Shown here: in pieces, positions 1 through 5,564 of the stretch
Layout: each line of letters opens with the position of its first letter
Position numbering within the stretch: position 1 is the stretch's first letter
Origin: Sphingomonas sp.
GTDB taxonomy: Bacteria; Pseudomonadota; Alphaproteobacteria; Sphingomonadales; Sphingomonadaceae
Direction: 5' to 3'
DNA length: 8,117 nucleotides
Assembly (NCBI GenBank): GCA_021154945.1
Contig: JAJNQF010000264.1
Coordinates: 1-8,117, forward strand
Made by a program: the position numbers and the translations under genes
The notes under the pieces: generated by a model
The model's input: only the letters and a program-made list of their open reading frames with translations
What the model was told of the DNA's origin: nothing
The model's database searches: none

Positions 1-2
1 CC

Positions 3-83
3 GCGATGGGCCGCAGTACCACCCTCCAGACGGCTGACGCCGCCGACCTGCCAACATCGCCGCCAACCCCGCCCGCCCGCTGA
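3..83 (+). CDS. Possible 3' end of an upstream gene (partial)
   Basis: The frame entering at base 3 is open until the TGA at 81-83 and ends in a Thr/Pro-rich tail (LPTSPPTPPAR). A low-complexity tail of this kind could be the C-terminus of an upstream element gene. The stretch is only 26 codons and has no recognisable domain. The frame of the next gene (130-315) is also open back to base 1, so which frame is coding here cannot be decided from the window. Low confidence. Confidence 0.25.
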   Translation, partial: AMGRSTTLQTADAADLPTSPPTPPAR

Positions 84-129
84 TCACCGCGATCAACGGG
101 GCGGGAAACTGCTGCCTGGACACTTTGCC

Positions 130-315
130 ATGCCCGATCGACGCGAAGCCCTCACGAACATCTCAAGCTCCCTGCAGCAGACGGTGGACGCCCTGCAGGC
201 TCTGACCCAGCCCGATGACAGGGATCTTCCGATCTGCATCATCAGGCTGCTCGACGCGATCGATCTTGTCGACGTCGCCGCAACCGCGGACCTCGATCGT
301 CGACCGGCCGCATGA
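130..315 (+). CDS. Small hypothetical protein (61 aa)
   Basis: I do not recognise this protein. It is 61 residues, mostly helical by composition, with an N-terminal segment of polar heptad-like character (residues 5-28, SSSLQQTVDALQAL) and a hydrophobic stretch near residues 35-50 (CIIRLLDAIDLVDVA) that is too acidic for a clear membrane segment. ATG 130 is the first ATG, but the frame stays open to the window edge, so a longer form cannot be excluded, and there is no strong Shine-Dalgarno close by. Its TGA overlaps the next start in an ATGA quartet at 312-315, which supports it as a real member of the gene train. Confidence 0.5.
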   Translation: MPDRREALTNISSSLQQTVDALQALTQPDDRDLPICIIRLLDAIDLVDVAATADLDRRPAA

Positions 316-647
316 ACGCCCCGGCCGCTCAGATCCCGCCGATCGACGTCCCGAGCATCACGCCGGGGACCTACGTACGTATCCGTCGCGAAGCTCTCGG
401 CTTGTCGCGCGAGGACGTTGCGATGATGCTGGACAGCGTACCCGCCGTGTCGGCCCGGCGCCTCGTCGAATGGCTCGAGCTGATCGAGTCAGACGCGGCG
501 GAGATCTCCGTCTGTGTCGCCCTCGCTTTGCATGACGCGATCGCGATCGACTTGCGGATCCTCGCCTACTGGATGGCGATCGCCGAGGGCGCGAAGCCGT
601 CCCTCGTCGACGTGCTGTTCGCTCCAACGCTGAACGTCGCAGCATGA
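312..647 (+). CDS. Putative XRE-like helix-turn-helix protein (111 aa)
   Basis: Residues about 20-45 (YVRIRREALGLSREDVAMML) have the start of an XRE/Cro-type HTH: an Arg-rich first helix, the R-x-x-x-G-L-S-R-E-D-V-A pattern, then a second helix. The expected recognition region, residues 46-62, is less canonical (SARRLVEWLELIES) but still fits an E-x-I/L-E-type end of an HTH_3 fold. The C-terminal half is a hydrophobic helical region (residues 65-92) with no recognised domain. If the HTH call is right, this is a small DNA-binding regulator of the element. It overlaps both neighbours by 4 bp (ATGA at 312-315 and 644-647), which implies translational coupling. It could also be a structural homologue with another job; the fold call is a motif reading only. 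Confidence 0.6.
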   Translation: MNAPAAQIPPIDVPSITPGTYVRIRREALGLSREDVAMMLDSVPAVSARRLVEWLELIESDAAEISVCVALALHDAIAIDLRILAYWMAIAEGAKPSLVDVLFAPTLNVAA

Positions 648-826
648 GCGGCCTCCGTACCATTCACGCGATCATCGTCATCCAGTGCGGCGTCGTGCTG
701 GCCATGGCCGTGATCGGATCCCCCCGTAGCGCAATCGCCGCCCTCGCGATCGGCACGATCCTGCTGACGTGGAGCATCGAGAAGCTTCGCGTCGCCATTC
801 AATCCCGTCCGGAGAAAAGGCCATGA
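644..826 (+). CDS. Small membrane protein, two predicted TM helices (60 aa)
   Basis: A 60-residue protein with two hydrophobic stretches, residues about 8-24 (AIIVIQCGVVLAMAVIG) and 29-44 (SAIAALAIGTILLTWS), separated by a short SPR turn and followed by a basic tail (EKLRVAIQSRPEKRP). The positive-inside rule suggests a hairpin with both ends in the cytoplasm. Family unknown. Its start overlaps the preceding stop (ATGA, 644-647) and its stop overlaps the next start (ATGA, 823-826). Holin-like or superinfection-exclusion-like roles are common for such small phage membrane proteins, but nothing in the sequence selects one. Confidence 0.6.
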   Translation: MSGLRTIHAIIVIQCGVVLAMAVIGSPRSAIAALAIGTILLTWSIEKLRVAIQSRPEKRP

Positions 827-1071
827 GCCGTCAACCCAAGATCGAGCGTGCGTATCGTCTGCGTGAACCGCATCTGCGTATCGTCGAGATCCACGATCAC
901 GACTGCGACTGCGCAGCCTGCGCGCCATACGTGCCCAGTGATCCCGACCGATTGACCGCAACCGACATGGGCAAGCTCGCCTGCCTCGGTGCGGCTGTCG
1001 GGTCCGCGATCATGTTCGCGATCGATCCGGCCGGTGCCGCTGCCGCGCTGCGCGCAACGATCGGGCTGTGA
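823..1071 (+). CDS. Small Cys-motif protein with C-terminal hydrophobic segment (82 aa)
   Basis: The start is ATG 823 rather than the upstream in-frame ATG 769, because 823 is preceded by a good Shine-Dalgarno (GGAGAAAAGG, 811-820) and forms the usual ATGA overlap with the preceding stop. The N-terminal part is basic. Residues 24-33 hold a dense potential metal-binding cluster, HDHDCDCAAC, followed by a Pro-rich turn (PYVPSDPDRLTA). Residues about 50-80 are Ala/Gly-rich and hydrophobic and could be one membrane helix plus a re-entrant tail. The architecture resembles small uncharacterised proteins seen in sphingomonad mobile elements (from memory, not searched). Function unknown. Its TGA overlaps the next GTG start (GTGA, 1068-1071). 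Confidence 0.65.
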   Translation: MSRQPKIERAYRLREPHLRIVEIHDHDCDCAACAPYVPSDPDRLTATDMGKLACLGAAVGSAIMFAIDPAGAAAALRATIGL

Positions 1072-1346
1072 TCGTGGCGGACCTATTCTCGCCGTACGAT
1101 CCCGAGGATCTGGACGAAGTCGCAGTTCCGTTTCTCAACGCCATCGTTGCACTGACGGCATTCTCCCGCGCGGGTCGCGACGACGTCGATCCAATCTTTG
1201 AGGCCGCAACCGCAAAGGCGCTGCTCTACAGTTTGGCTGCCTTCATTGCTCAGCCTCACCATCCTGGTGAGCAGCAGGATGTGCTGCTGGAACAGACCAT
1301 CGCGTTCCTTCGCGCGCAGGTCGCCGAGATTCGGGGCGCCCAGTGA
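1068..1346 (+). CDS. Hypothetical protein (92 aa, GTG start)
   Basis: An unrecognised 92-residue protein. The GTG at 1068 fits because it overlaps the previous TGA as GTGA, the same coupling used throughout this gene train. The sequence is acidic at the N-terminus (DPEDLDE), then has amphipathic helices at residues 18-35, 45-62 and 70-88 (LLEQTIAFLRAQVAEI), so a small helical bundle is likely. No Cys cluster, signal peptide or clear membrane segment. It ends in a GTGA overlap (1343-1346) with the GapR-like gene, so the two are probably co-translated, but a functional link is not shown. Confidence 0.55.
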   Translation: MIVADLFSPYDPEDLDEVAVPFLNAIVALTAFSRAGRDDVDPIFEAATAKALLYSLAAFIAQPHHPGEQQDVLLEQTIAFLRAQVAEIRGAQ

Positions 1347-1609
1347 GCGACGAACGCCAGCACGGCATGGGCGGCGGCAAAGTCGCGGCCGACGAACTCC
1401 GTCTCCTGATCGAGCGCGCCGAGCGCCTTGAGGAAGAGAAGAAGGGGATCTCAGACGACATCAAGGACGTGATGGCGGAGGCAAAGGGGCGTGGATACGA
1501 CCCGAAGGCAATCCGCCGGATCCGGTCGATCCGGAAGAAGAAAAAGGAAGAGTACCAGGAGGAGGAAGCCATCCTCGAGGTTTATCTCCAAGCGCTGGGG
1601 ATGATCTGA
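1343..1609 (+). CDS. GapR-family (DUF2312) DNA-binding protein (88 aa)
   Basis: Strongly resembles Caulobacter GapR, a small nucleoid-associated protein that binds AT-rich, overtwisted DNA ahead of polymerases and stimulates type II topoisomerases. Family hallmarks visible: an N-terminal coiled coil at residues 18-50 (LRLLIERAERLEEEKK, then DDIKDVMAEAKGRGYDPK), the basic DNA-contacting patch at residues 56-69 (AIRRIRSIRKKKKEE), and the conserved C-terminal oligomerisation end at residues 72-88 (QEEEAILEVYLQALG). Length matches the family (about 80-90 aa). The GTG start overlaps the preceding TGA; an in-frame ATG nine codons in would leave the domain intact. As a mobile-element copy it is probably a paralogue of the host's chromosomal GapR and may act on the element's own replication or on host nucleoid structure (inference). 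Confidence 0.9.
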   Translation: MSDERQHGMGGGKVAADELRLLIERAERLEEEKKGISDDIKDVMAEAKGRGYDPKAIRRIRSIRKKKKEEYQEEEAILEVYLQALGMI

Positions 1610-1866
1610 TGGCGGCATACCCCATCGAGCTGACGCCCGCGCTTGCCGACGTCCTCGGCTCGCCGGTCTTCCGGCTGCACCCGATATGGATGGCCCTTCG
1701 CGAGGTCGGTGTCGCGATCAAGCCGCGCTACGAAGACGAACAGGCCGCAGCGCTTCATTTTCTGATCCCGTTCGCGCTCGAGCACGGTGACGACTGGCAG
1801 CGCCATGCCGCCGATCGTCTGGTTGTCCTGCGCGACGAGCATCTGTCGCGGAAGGCCGCCGTCTGA
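1609..1866 (+). CDS. Hypothetical protein (85 aa)
   Basis: Unrecognised 85-residue soluble protein. It begins at ATG 1609, sharing one base with the GapR-like stop (TGATG), with a GGGGA-type Shine-Dalgarno just upstream inside the gapR-like gene. It contains hydrophobic and aromatic segments (ELTPALADVLGSPVFRLHPIW, residues about 7-27 with one central break) and a later helical region (AALHFLIPFALEHGDDWQRHAADRL, residues about 47-71). The mix of Trp, His and acidic residues suggests a compact globular fold and not a membrane protein. The next gene starts within its TGA (TGATG, 1864-1868). Function unknown. Confidence 0.55.
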   Translation: MAAYPIELTPALADVLGSPVFRLHPIWMALREVGVAIKPRYEDEQAAALHFLIPFALEHGDDWQRHAADRLVVLRDEHLSRKAAV

Positions 1867-2024
1867 TGCCGGTCCTGCTCGCCTTCCCGTTGGCTTTCGC
1901 GCTCGTCGTCAGCCTCGGGGCCATCGCGCTCGTTGGGGCACTTAGGGCGCGCGACTGGATGCGCTCCGCCGCGGTTGACGCCGATCGCCGTCCTGGCTCT
2001 CCGCCAAAGCGGGCGGACGGCTGA
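1866..2024 (+). CDS. Tiny single-span membrane protein (52 aa)
   Basis: This short gene fills the interval between its neighbours exactly: ATG 1866 overlaps the previous TGA (TGATG) and its own TGA (2022-2024) overlaps the next ATG (TGATG). The product starts MPVLLAFPLAFALVV and continues as one hydrophobic helix through about residue 26, followed by a basic tail (RARDWMR, then DADRRPGSPPKRADG). This predicts an N-out/C-in single-span protein. A Shine-Dalgarno-like GGAAGG lies about 8 bases upstream. The perfect fit between both coupled junctions, plus the hydrophobic-then-basic pattern, is the case for it being real. Function unknown; small phage membrane peptides can be spanin-like, but it has no lipobox. 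Confidence 0.6.
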   Translation: MPVLLAFPLAFALVVSLGAIALVGALRARDWMRSAAVDADRRPGSPPKRADG

Positions 2025-2266
2025 TGGCCTGCAAGCACATCACCTTGCCCGGTGGAGGCACCGCGATCGTATGCGGAACGCGCCGCCGGCAGCGATGTGC
2101 ATGCGGCCGGCCGGCGACGCTGGCCTGCGACTGGAAGGTCCAGGCACGGAAGAGCGGAACCTGTGACGCACCGATTTGCGCCCAGTGCACAACGTCACCG
2201 GCGCCGGGCAAAGATCTATGCCCTCTGCACGCGACGGCGTTCAACAGCTGGAAGGCGCGCAAATGA
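2024..2266 (+). CDS. Cys-rich putative zinc-binding protein (80 aa)
   Basis: An 80-residue basic protein with nine cysteines. The ordered ligands are C25-x-C27-x7-C35, then C47-x4-C52-x2-C55-x10-C66-x2-H69, an arrangement that could hold two zinc ions in a cross-brace or treble-clef-like fold. A further Cys at 3 and at 17 flank a Gly-rich turn (TLPGGGTAIVCG). Known families with similar spacing include B-box/HIT-like zinc fingers, but I cannot assign one. The start ATG 2024 shares a base with the preceding TGA; the end overlaps the next gene (ATGA, 2263-2266). A nucleic-acid- or protein-binding role is the reasonable guess. Placed immediately before a second Cys/His protein, so the two may act together. 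Confidence 0.65.
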   Translation: MACKHITLPGGGTAIVCGTRRRQRCACGRPATLACDWKVQARKSGTCDAPICAQCTTSPAPGKDLCPLHATAFNSWKARK

Positions 2267-2658
2267 TGCGCGCGCCGAAGCTTCCCCTTAAGCACGTCCG
2301 GCAGAAGTCGGAGCAGCGCGATCTACGCGCGGGCTGCCACGTCTGCAGCGGCGACACCGCGCGCTGGACGGAGGCCAACGCCCAGGCGGTAGCGGCCCAG
2401 CACCACGACCGTACCGGCCACGCGACATGGGTCAGATACGCGGGCGAAATCCAGTACGGCCGCGCCGCCGCGGATCCTCGCCAGACCGACATCGAGGACG
2501 CGATCGCGTCTGCCAGTTCGGGGGACCGGCCGGGTGCGGCCCCCCTCCCCGATTCCGACGCACCGGCGGTAGCAGCCGCCAGTGTGAGCGCACCAACCAA
2601 GGCCGCTCTGTCGAAACGCGCGCTCGCGGCCGCAAAGCCGGAGCCCCACCATGCCTAG
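2263..2658 (+). CDS. Putative C2H2-like zinc-binding protein with Ala/Pro-rich tail (131 aa)
   Basis: The start is placed at ATG 2263 (ATGA overlap with the previous stop and GGAAGG upstream); ATG 2266 is an equally possible second choice, while the upstream ATG 2176 would overlap the previous gene by about 90 bp and is unlikely. Residues 25-28 are C-x2-C and residues 47/48 and 53 are His (AAQHHDRTGH), giving a C2-x18/19-H-x4/5-H zinc-knuckle pattern; the W35 and the Ala-rich helix between (EANAQAVAAQHH) fit a small zinc-finger helix. Residues 60-131 are low complexity, rich in Ala, Pro, Ser and Asp, and probably disordered. Similar short zinc-finger domains occur in phage hypothetical proteins (memory). 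Its TAG overlaps the parB-like start by 8 bp. Confidence 0.65.
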   Translation: MMRAPKLPLKHVRQKSEQRDLRAGCHVCSGDTARWTEANAQAVAAQHHDRTGHATWVRYAGEIQYGRAAADPRQTDIEDAIASASSGDRPGAAPLPDSDAPAVAAASVSAPTKAALSKRALAAAKPEPHHA

Positions 2659-4522
2659 CACAACGACGCTGCTAATCGACCAGCTATGCCTGTCGCCGCT
2701 GAACGTACGCACCTACTCGCCTGACGCGGAAGACACCGCAGGCTTGCAGGCTTCGATCCTGGCAGACGGCCTGATCAACCCGATCGCCGTCCACCAGATG
2801 AAGGGCGGCAAGACGAAGTGGGGCGCGATCGCCGGCGGTCGCCGGTACCGCGCGATCAAGGCGCTGATCGGCAATGGCGACCTGCCGGCCGACTATGCCG
2901 TGCGCGTCAATGTCCTGGACGGACTCAGCGATGCCGAGCTGATCGAGCATTCGATCACCGAGAACCTGATCCGCCGCGATCTGCGCGAGCACGAGCTGTA
3001 CGCCGGCGTCGCGCGCGCAGCTGCTCGCGGTCACGGCGTCGAGCAGATCGCCAAGGGCATCGGGCAACCTGACGTCGGGACTGTCAGCCGCTGGCTACGT
3101 CTCGGCCGACTGGCGCCGCCGATCTTCGAAGCGTTCCGGGCCGACCGGATCTCGCTGGGGCAGGCGACTGCCTTCGCGGCCGTAGAGGACCAGGACCTTC
3201 AGCGCGTCACCTTCGAACGCCTCTCGCCGATCAACCCGACGAACCCAACGCCGGCTGACATCCGCAAGGCGATGAAGGTCGGCGACGTGCGTGCTCAGCG
3301 CGAGCTCGCGTTCGTCGGCGCCGACGCCTACCGCAGTGCCGGCGGTCGATTCGACCTCGATCTCTTCGCCGACGCCGCCGAGGAACGCGGCCGCATCGTC
3401 GACGAGGGCAAGCTGCAGCAGCTCGTCGACGACAAGATCGCGATCGTCCGCGCCGAGGTCCGCATGACCACCGCTCGGCCGGATCTCCGCTTCGTCCCCG
3501 ACCAGCCGAAGGATCAGTGGGACAATGTAGATCACCAGCTAAGCGTGAACGCTAAGCCGCGCGCCGAAGGTGGCCTCGAGCTGCCCGACGGTGACATCGT
3601 CGCCCACATCGCGATCGACGCGAGCGGTACCCCCGTCGTCTCCTACTGGTGGTCCAGCCGAAAGGCGAAGTTCGGCAACGAGAAGCCGACCGCGCCAAGC
3701 GCCGCTGTACCGCCAACGCCAGCACCGCCGGCAGAGAATCCGTTCGACGCTCATCACCGCGTGGAAGCGACACGCGAAGGCGACGGCCTGACGATCGACG
3801 GCATGTTCGCCATGAGCGCGGTCCGCAAGGTGGTACTGCGCGCGGCGCTGATCGACGACGCGAAGGACTTCGGGTCGGTTGGCCTAGACTATCTCGTGTG
3901 GGCGCAGGCGCGCGCGCTGCTCACCACGAGCTACCGGCAGCAGCGCCTCGGCATGCGCGTCATCGCCGGCGACGGGATGGTTGGCGTCTCGCACGACGCC
4001 CTGGCGTTGGCACGCGAGCATGTTGCCGCGACCGAAGCGTCGCGCATTGCGGCGCAAGCCGTGCTGACGATCAGCCAGCAGCCCTTTTTCACCGACGAGG
4101 ATCTCGAGACGGCGTTCATGGCCTACCGGACCACGTCTCCGGAGATGAAACTCCTGACCGCGGCAACGATCGCCGGCTTCGTGATGGAGCGTAGCCTCGC
4201 CACACGCGACCTCAAGTGCCCCGTTCATGACCTCGTCGCATCCGAGGCGGGCATCGGTACCGACAACTTCCGTAAATATTGGATGCCGACCGGCGACATG
4301 CTCGACATGTTCCCGAAGGCGCAGCGCCTCGCGATCGCAGAGCCCTTCGTCGACGCCCCAACGCTCGCCGCGTGGGCAAAGGCGAAGTCGGCGGATCTCA
4401 CGAATGGCGTCCTAGCGCTGCTGACCAGGGCCGGTAGCCGCGGCCTCCGCTGGGTCCACCCGCTGCTGCGCTTCAGCGTGCCCCACGTCGCCCTCCCCAC
4501 CGACGATCGCGAGGCCGCATGA
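2651..4522 (+). CDS. ParB/Srx-fold family protein, orphan (623 aa)
   Basis: The N-terminal 200 residues are a clear ParB module: the ParB/Srx (CTPase) fold at about 8-115 with the CTP-site motifs GGRRYRA (62-68) and ENLIRRDL (104-111), followed by the ParB HTH at about 127-152 (GVEQIAKGIGQPDVGTVSRWLRLG) and the linker (ISLGQATAFAAVED). ParB proteins are CTP-dependent DNA clamps that load at parS and normally partner ParA. The remainder, about 210-623, is a long extension (typical chromosomal ParB is about 300 aa): a helical region, a Pro-rich linker near 345-370, and a C-terminal domain rich in hydrophobic helices that I do not recognise. No parA is adjacent. The start at ATG 2651 has a GGAG upstream and lies inside the preceding gene. 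Plasmid-like maintenance, or a regulatory or nuclease-like use of the ParB fold, are all possible. Confidence 0.9.
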   Translation: MPSTTTLLIDQLCLSPLNVRTYSPDAEDTAGLQASILADGLINPIAVHQMKGGKTKWGAIAGGRRYRAIKALIGNGDLPADYAVRVNVLDGLSDAELIEHSITENLIRRDLREHELYAGVARAAARGHGVEQIAKGIGQPDVGTVSRWLRLGRLAPPIFEAFRADRISLGQATAFAAVEDQDLQRVTFERLSPINPTNPTPADIRKAMKVGDVRAQRELAFVGADAYRSAGGRFDLDLFADAAEERGRIVDEGKLQQLVDDKIAIVRAEVRMTTARPDLRFVPDQPKDQWDNVDHQLSVNAKPRAEGGLELPDGDIVAHIAIDASGTPVVSYWWSSRKAKFGNEKPTAPSAAVPPTPAPPAENPFDAHHRVEATREGDGLTIDGMFAMSAVRKVVLRAALIDDAKDFGSVGLDYLVWAQARALLTTSYRQQRLGMRVIAGDGMVGVSHDALALAREHVAATEASRIAAQAVLTISQQPFFTDEDLETAFMAYRTTSPEMKLLTAATIAGFVMERSLATRDLKCPVHDLVASEAGIGTDNFRKYWMPTGDMLDMFPKAQRLAIAEPFVDAPTLAAWAKAKSADLTNGVLALLTRAGSRGLRWVHPLLRFSVPHVALPTDDREAA

Positions 4523-4740
4523 TGACCTCCCTGCAAACCATCACAGCGCGCGATGGCGCAACGCTGATCCCATTCAGCGACTCCGAGATGTCTCGTCTGA
4601 TCCGCCTTTCGGAGGGTCGCGCAGTTTCAGCTCGGTTCGGTACCGGTGGGGCTGCTCTCATCGCCGAGGAAGCAGTGTGGGCTGTTCCATTGCTCGCCCA
4701 GTGGCGTGGCCTCCTGTTCACCGACGGGGGCGGAATATGA
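4519..4740 (+). CDS. Hypothetical protein (73 aa)
   Basis: A 73-residue protein with no family I recognise. It starts at ATG 4519 in an ATGA overlap with the parB-like stop; ATG 4522 is an alternative one codon later. The upstream GAGG is a usable ribosome site. The sequence has a compact look: a short beta-like N-terminus (LQTITARDGATLIPFS), a helix (DSEMSRLIRLSEGR), then an Ala/Gly-rich stretch and a hydrophobic aromatic end (AVWAVPLLAQWRGLLFTDGGG). It could be a small effector or partner of the ParB-like protein, since the two are coupled, but this is only inference. The stop overlaps the next start (ATGA, 4737-4740). Confidence 0.55.
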   Translation: MMTSLQTITARDGATLIPFSDSEMSRLIRLSEGRAVSARFGTGGAALIAEEAVWAVPLLAQWRGLLFTDGGGI

Positions 4741-5216
4741 CCCAGTTCGCTGCAAACACGAGCGTCAGCGCCAGCGCGTCCCGCGACGAAATCGAGCGTA
4801 CGCTTACCCGCTATGGCGCCGACCAGTTCCTGTACGGCTGGCAGGACAACTCCGCGATGGTCGGCTTCCGTATGGAAGGCCGGCACGTGAAGTTCGTCCT
4901 GGCGATGCCCGCGCGCGACGATCATCGCTTCACCCATCACAGCCGCGGCGCGCGGACAGCCGACGCCGCAGCGAAGGAATGGGAGCAGGCCGTCCGCCAG
5001 CGCTGGCGGGCCCTCGCGCTCGTGATCAAGGCAAAGCTCGAGGCTGTCGAAAGCGGCATCAGCGTCTTCGAAGACGAGTTTCTCGCGAACATAATGCTCC
5101 CGACCGGCGAGACCGCTGGCGACTGGATGCGGCCGCAGATCGCCGAAGCCTACCGCGTCGGCACGATGCCCGCGCTGCTTCCCATGCTCCCCAACCCCGA
5201 AAAAGGAACCGGCTGA
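4737..5216 (+). CDS. Conserved phage-element protein of unknown function (159 aa)
   Basis: I recognise this family by sequence from alphaproteobacterial prophages and integrative elements, where it is annotated only as hypothetical. Typical stretches present are RYGADQFLYGW (25-35), MVGFRMEGRHVKF (41-53), the charged turn DDHRFTHH (61-68), KEWEQAVRQRWRALALVIKA (80-99), and an acidic helix with EDEFLANIMLPTGE (112-125). It looks like an alpha/beta globular protein with a conserved basic-aromatic core; no membrane segment or signal peptide. The start is ATG 4737, not 4677: it overlaps the previous stop (ATGA) and GGCGGA precedes it. The gene next to it encodes AlpA, so it sits at the element's right end where regulatory or recombination functions cluster. 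Molecular function unknown. Confidence 0.75.
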   Translation: MTQFAANTSVSASASRDEIERTLTRYGADQFLYGWQDNSAMVGFRMEGRHVKFVLAMPARDDHRFTHHSRGARTADAAAKEWEQAVRQRWRALALVIKAKLEAVESGISVFEDEFLANIMLPTGETAGDWMRPQIAEAYRVGTMPALLPMLPNPEKGTG

Positions 5217-5476
5217 TGGCCACGACCTCGCCGCAGCGGCATCGCCCCACGCTAGCCGAGAGCAAGAGCCTCGGCGTGCCCAGCTCGCGCGGGCGCTTCC
5301 TCCGCCTCAACGACATGATCGCTTCCACCGGGCTGAGTGAATCGACGATCCGTCGACGCGTGCGCGAGGGCGAAATGCCCAAGCCAACGACCCTAACCAC
5401 CCGGTGCGTGGGGTGGTGGGAGAGCGATTACGCCGCGTGGGCGAGCGAGCATCGGGCACCCCAACCGGCTGATTGA
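5216..5476 (+). CDS. AlpA-family helix-turn-helix protein, likely excisionase or regulator (86 aa)
   Basis: The C-terminal 60 residues match the AlpA/MerR-like winged HTH of phage excisionases: FLRLNDMIASTGLSESTIRR (28-47) then REGEMPKP (50-57) and the wing ending in VGWWESDYAAWASEHR (65-80). AlpA and related Cox/Xis proteins bend DNA at att sites to favour excision, or activate integrase genes. The N-terminal 25 residues are a basic, disordered extension. Start ATG 5216 shares a base with the previous TGA (TGATG) and has AAAGGA about 10 bases upstream. It is the last gene before the G-rich motif cluster and the presumed attR, just where a recombination directionality factor is often placed. 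A transcriptional-regulator role remains possible. Confidence 0.87.
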   Translation: MATTSPQRHRPTLAESKSLGVPSSRGRFLRLNDMIASTGLSESTIRRRVREGEMPKPTTLTTRCVGWWESDYAAWASEHRAPQPAD

Positions 5477-5514
5477 GCCCCCAAACGAGGGGGCATTCTT
5501 GGGGGCATTCCCCA
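5477..5514 (+). promoter_or_regulatory. Cluster of G5/C5 motifs: two hairpins, terminator or integrase/AlpA binding sites
   Basis: Starting immediately after the alpA-like stop, GCCCCC (5477-5482) pairs with GGGGGC (5489-5494) around loop AAACGA. A second hairpin, TGGGG (5500-5504) with CCCCA (5510-5514), surrounds GCATT. GGGGGCATTC occurs twice as a direct repeat (5489-5498 and 5501-5510, period 12) and a third related motif lies inverted at 5477-5485. The first hairpin could be a transcription terminator for the long gene train, but it is followed by ATTCTT and not a T-run. Repeated sites next to an att core also fit integrase arm-type sites or AlpA sites. Which one applies cannot be decided by reading. 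Confidence 0.5.
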
Positions 5515-5564
5515 AAACCGTAAACCAGTTTTCAGCGCTATTCCGGGACTTTAGGTATGTTTAA

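Noticed and set aside
81..95. TGATC-ACCGC-GATCA inverted repeat as an operator
   Set aside because: Five-bp arms built from GATC words, which are very frequent in this GC-rich sequence; no promoter next to it.
2176..2262. N-terminal extension of the C2H2-like protein from ATG 2176
   Set aside because: It would overlap the Cys-rich gene by about 90 bp, whereas ATG 2263 has a ribosome site and the standard 4-bp overlap.
4646..5215. Upstream extension of the AlpA-like frame to position 4646
   Set aside because: The extension is Arg-rich out-of-frame translation of the conserved 159-aa protein; the AlpA-like gene starts at 5216 with AAAGGA upstream.
1..5476. Abundance of CGATCG/GCGATC words as a special signal
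   Set aside because: The words occur throughout, including the chromosomal glp genes, so they reflect overall codon and base preference of the organism.
5477..5494. A textbook rho-independent terminator
   Set aside because: The stem is strong (6 bp, all G-C) but no T-run follows; kept only as one possible reading of the motif cluster.
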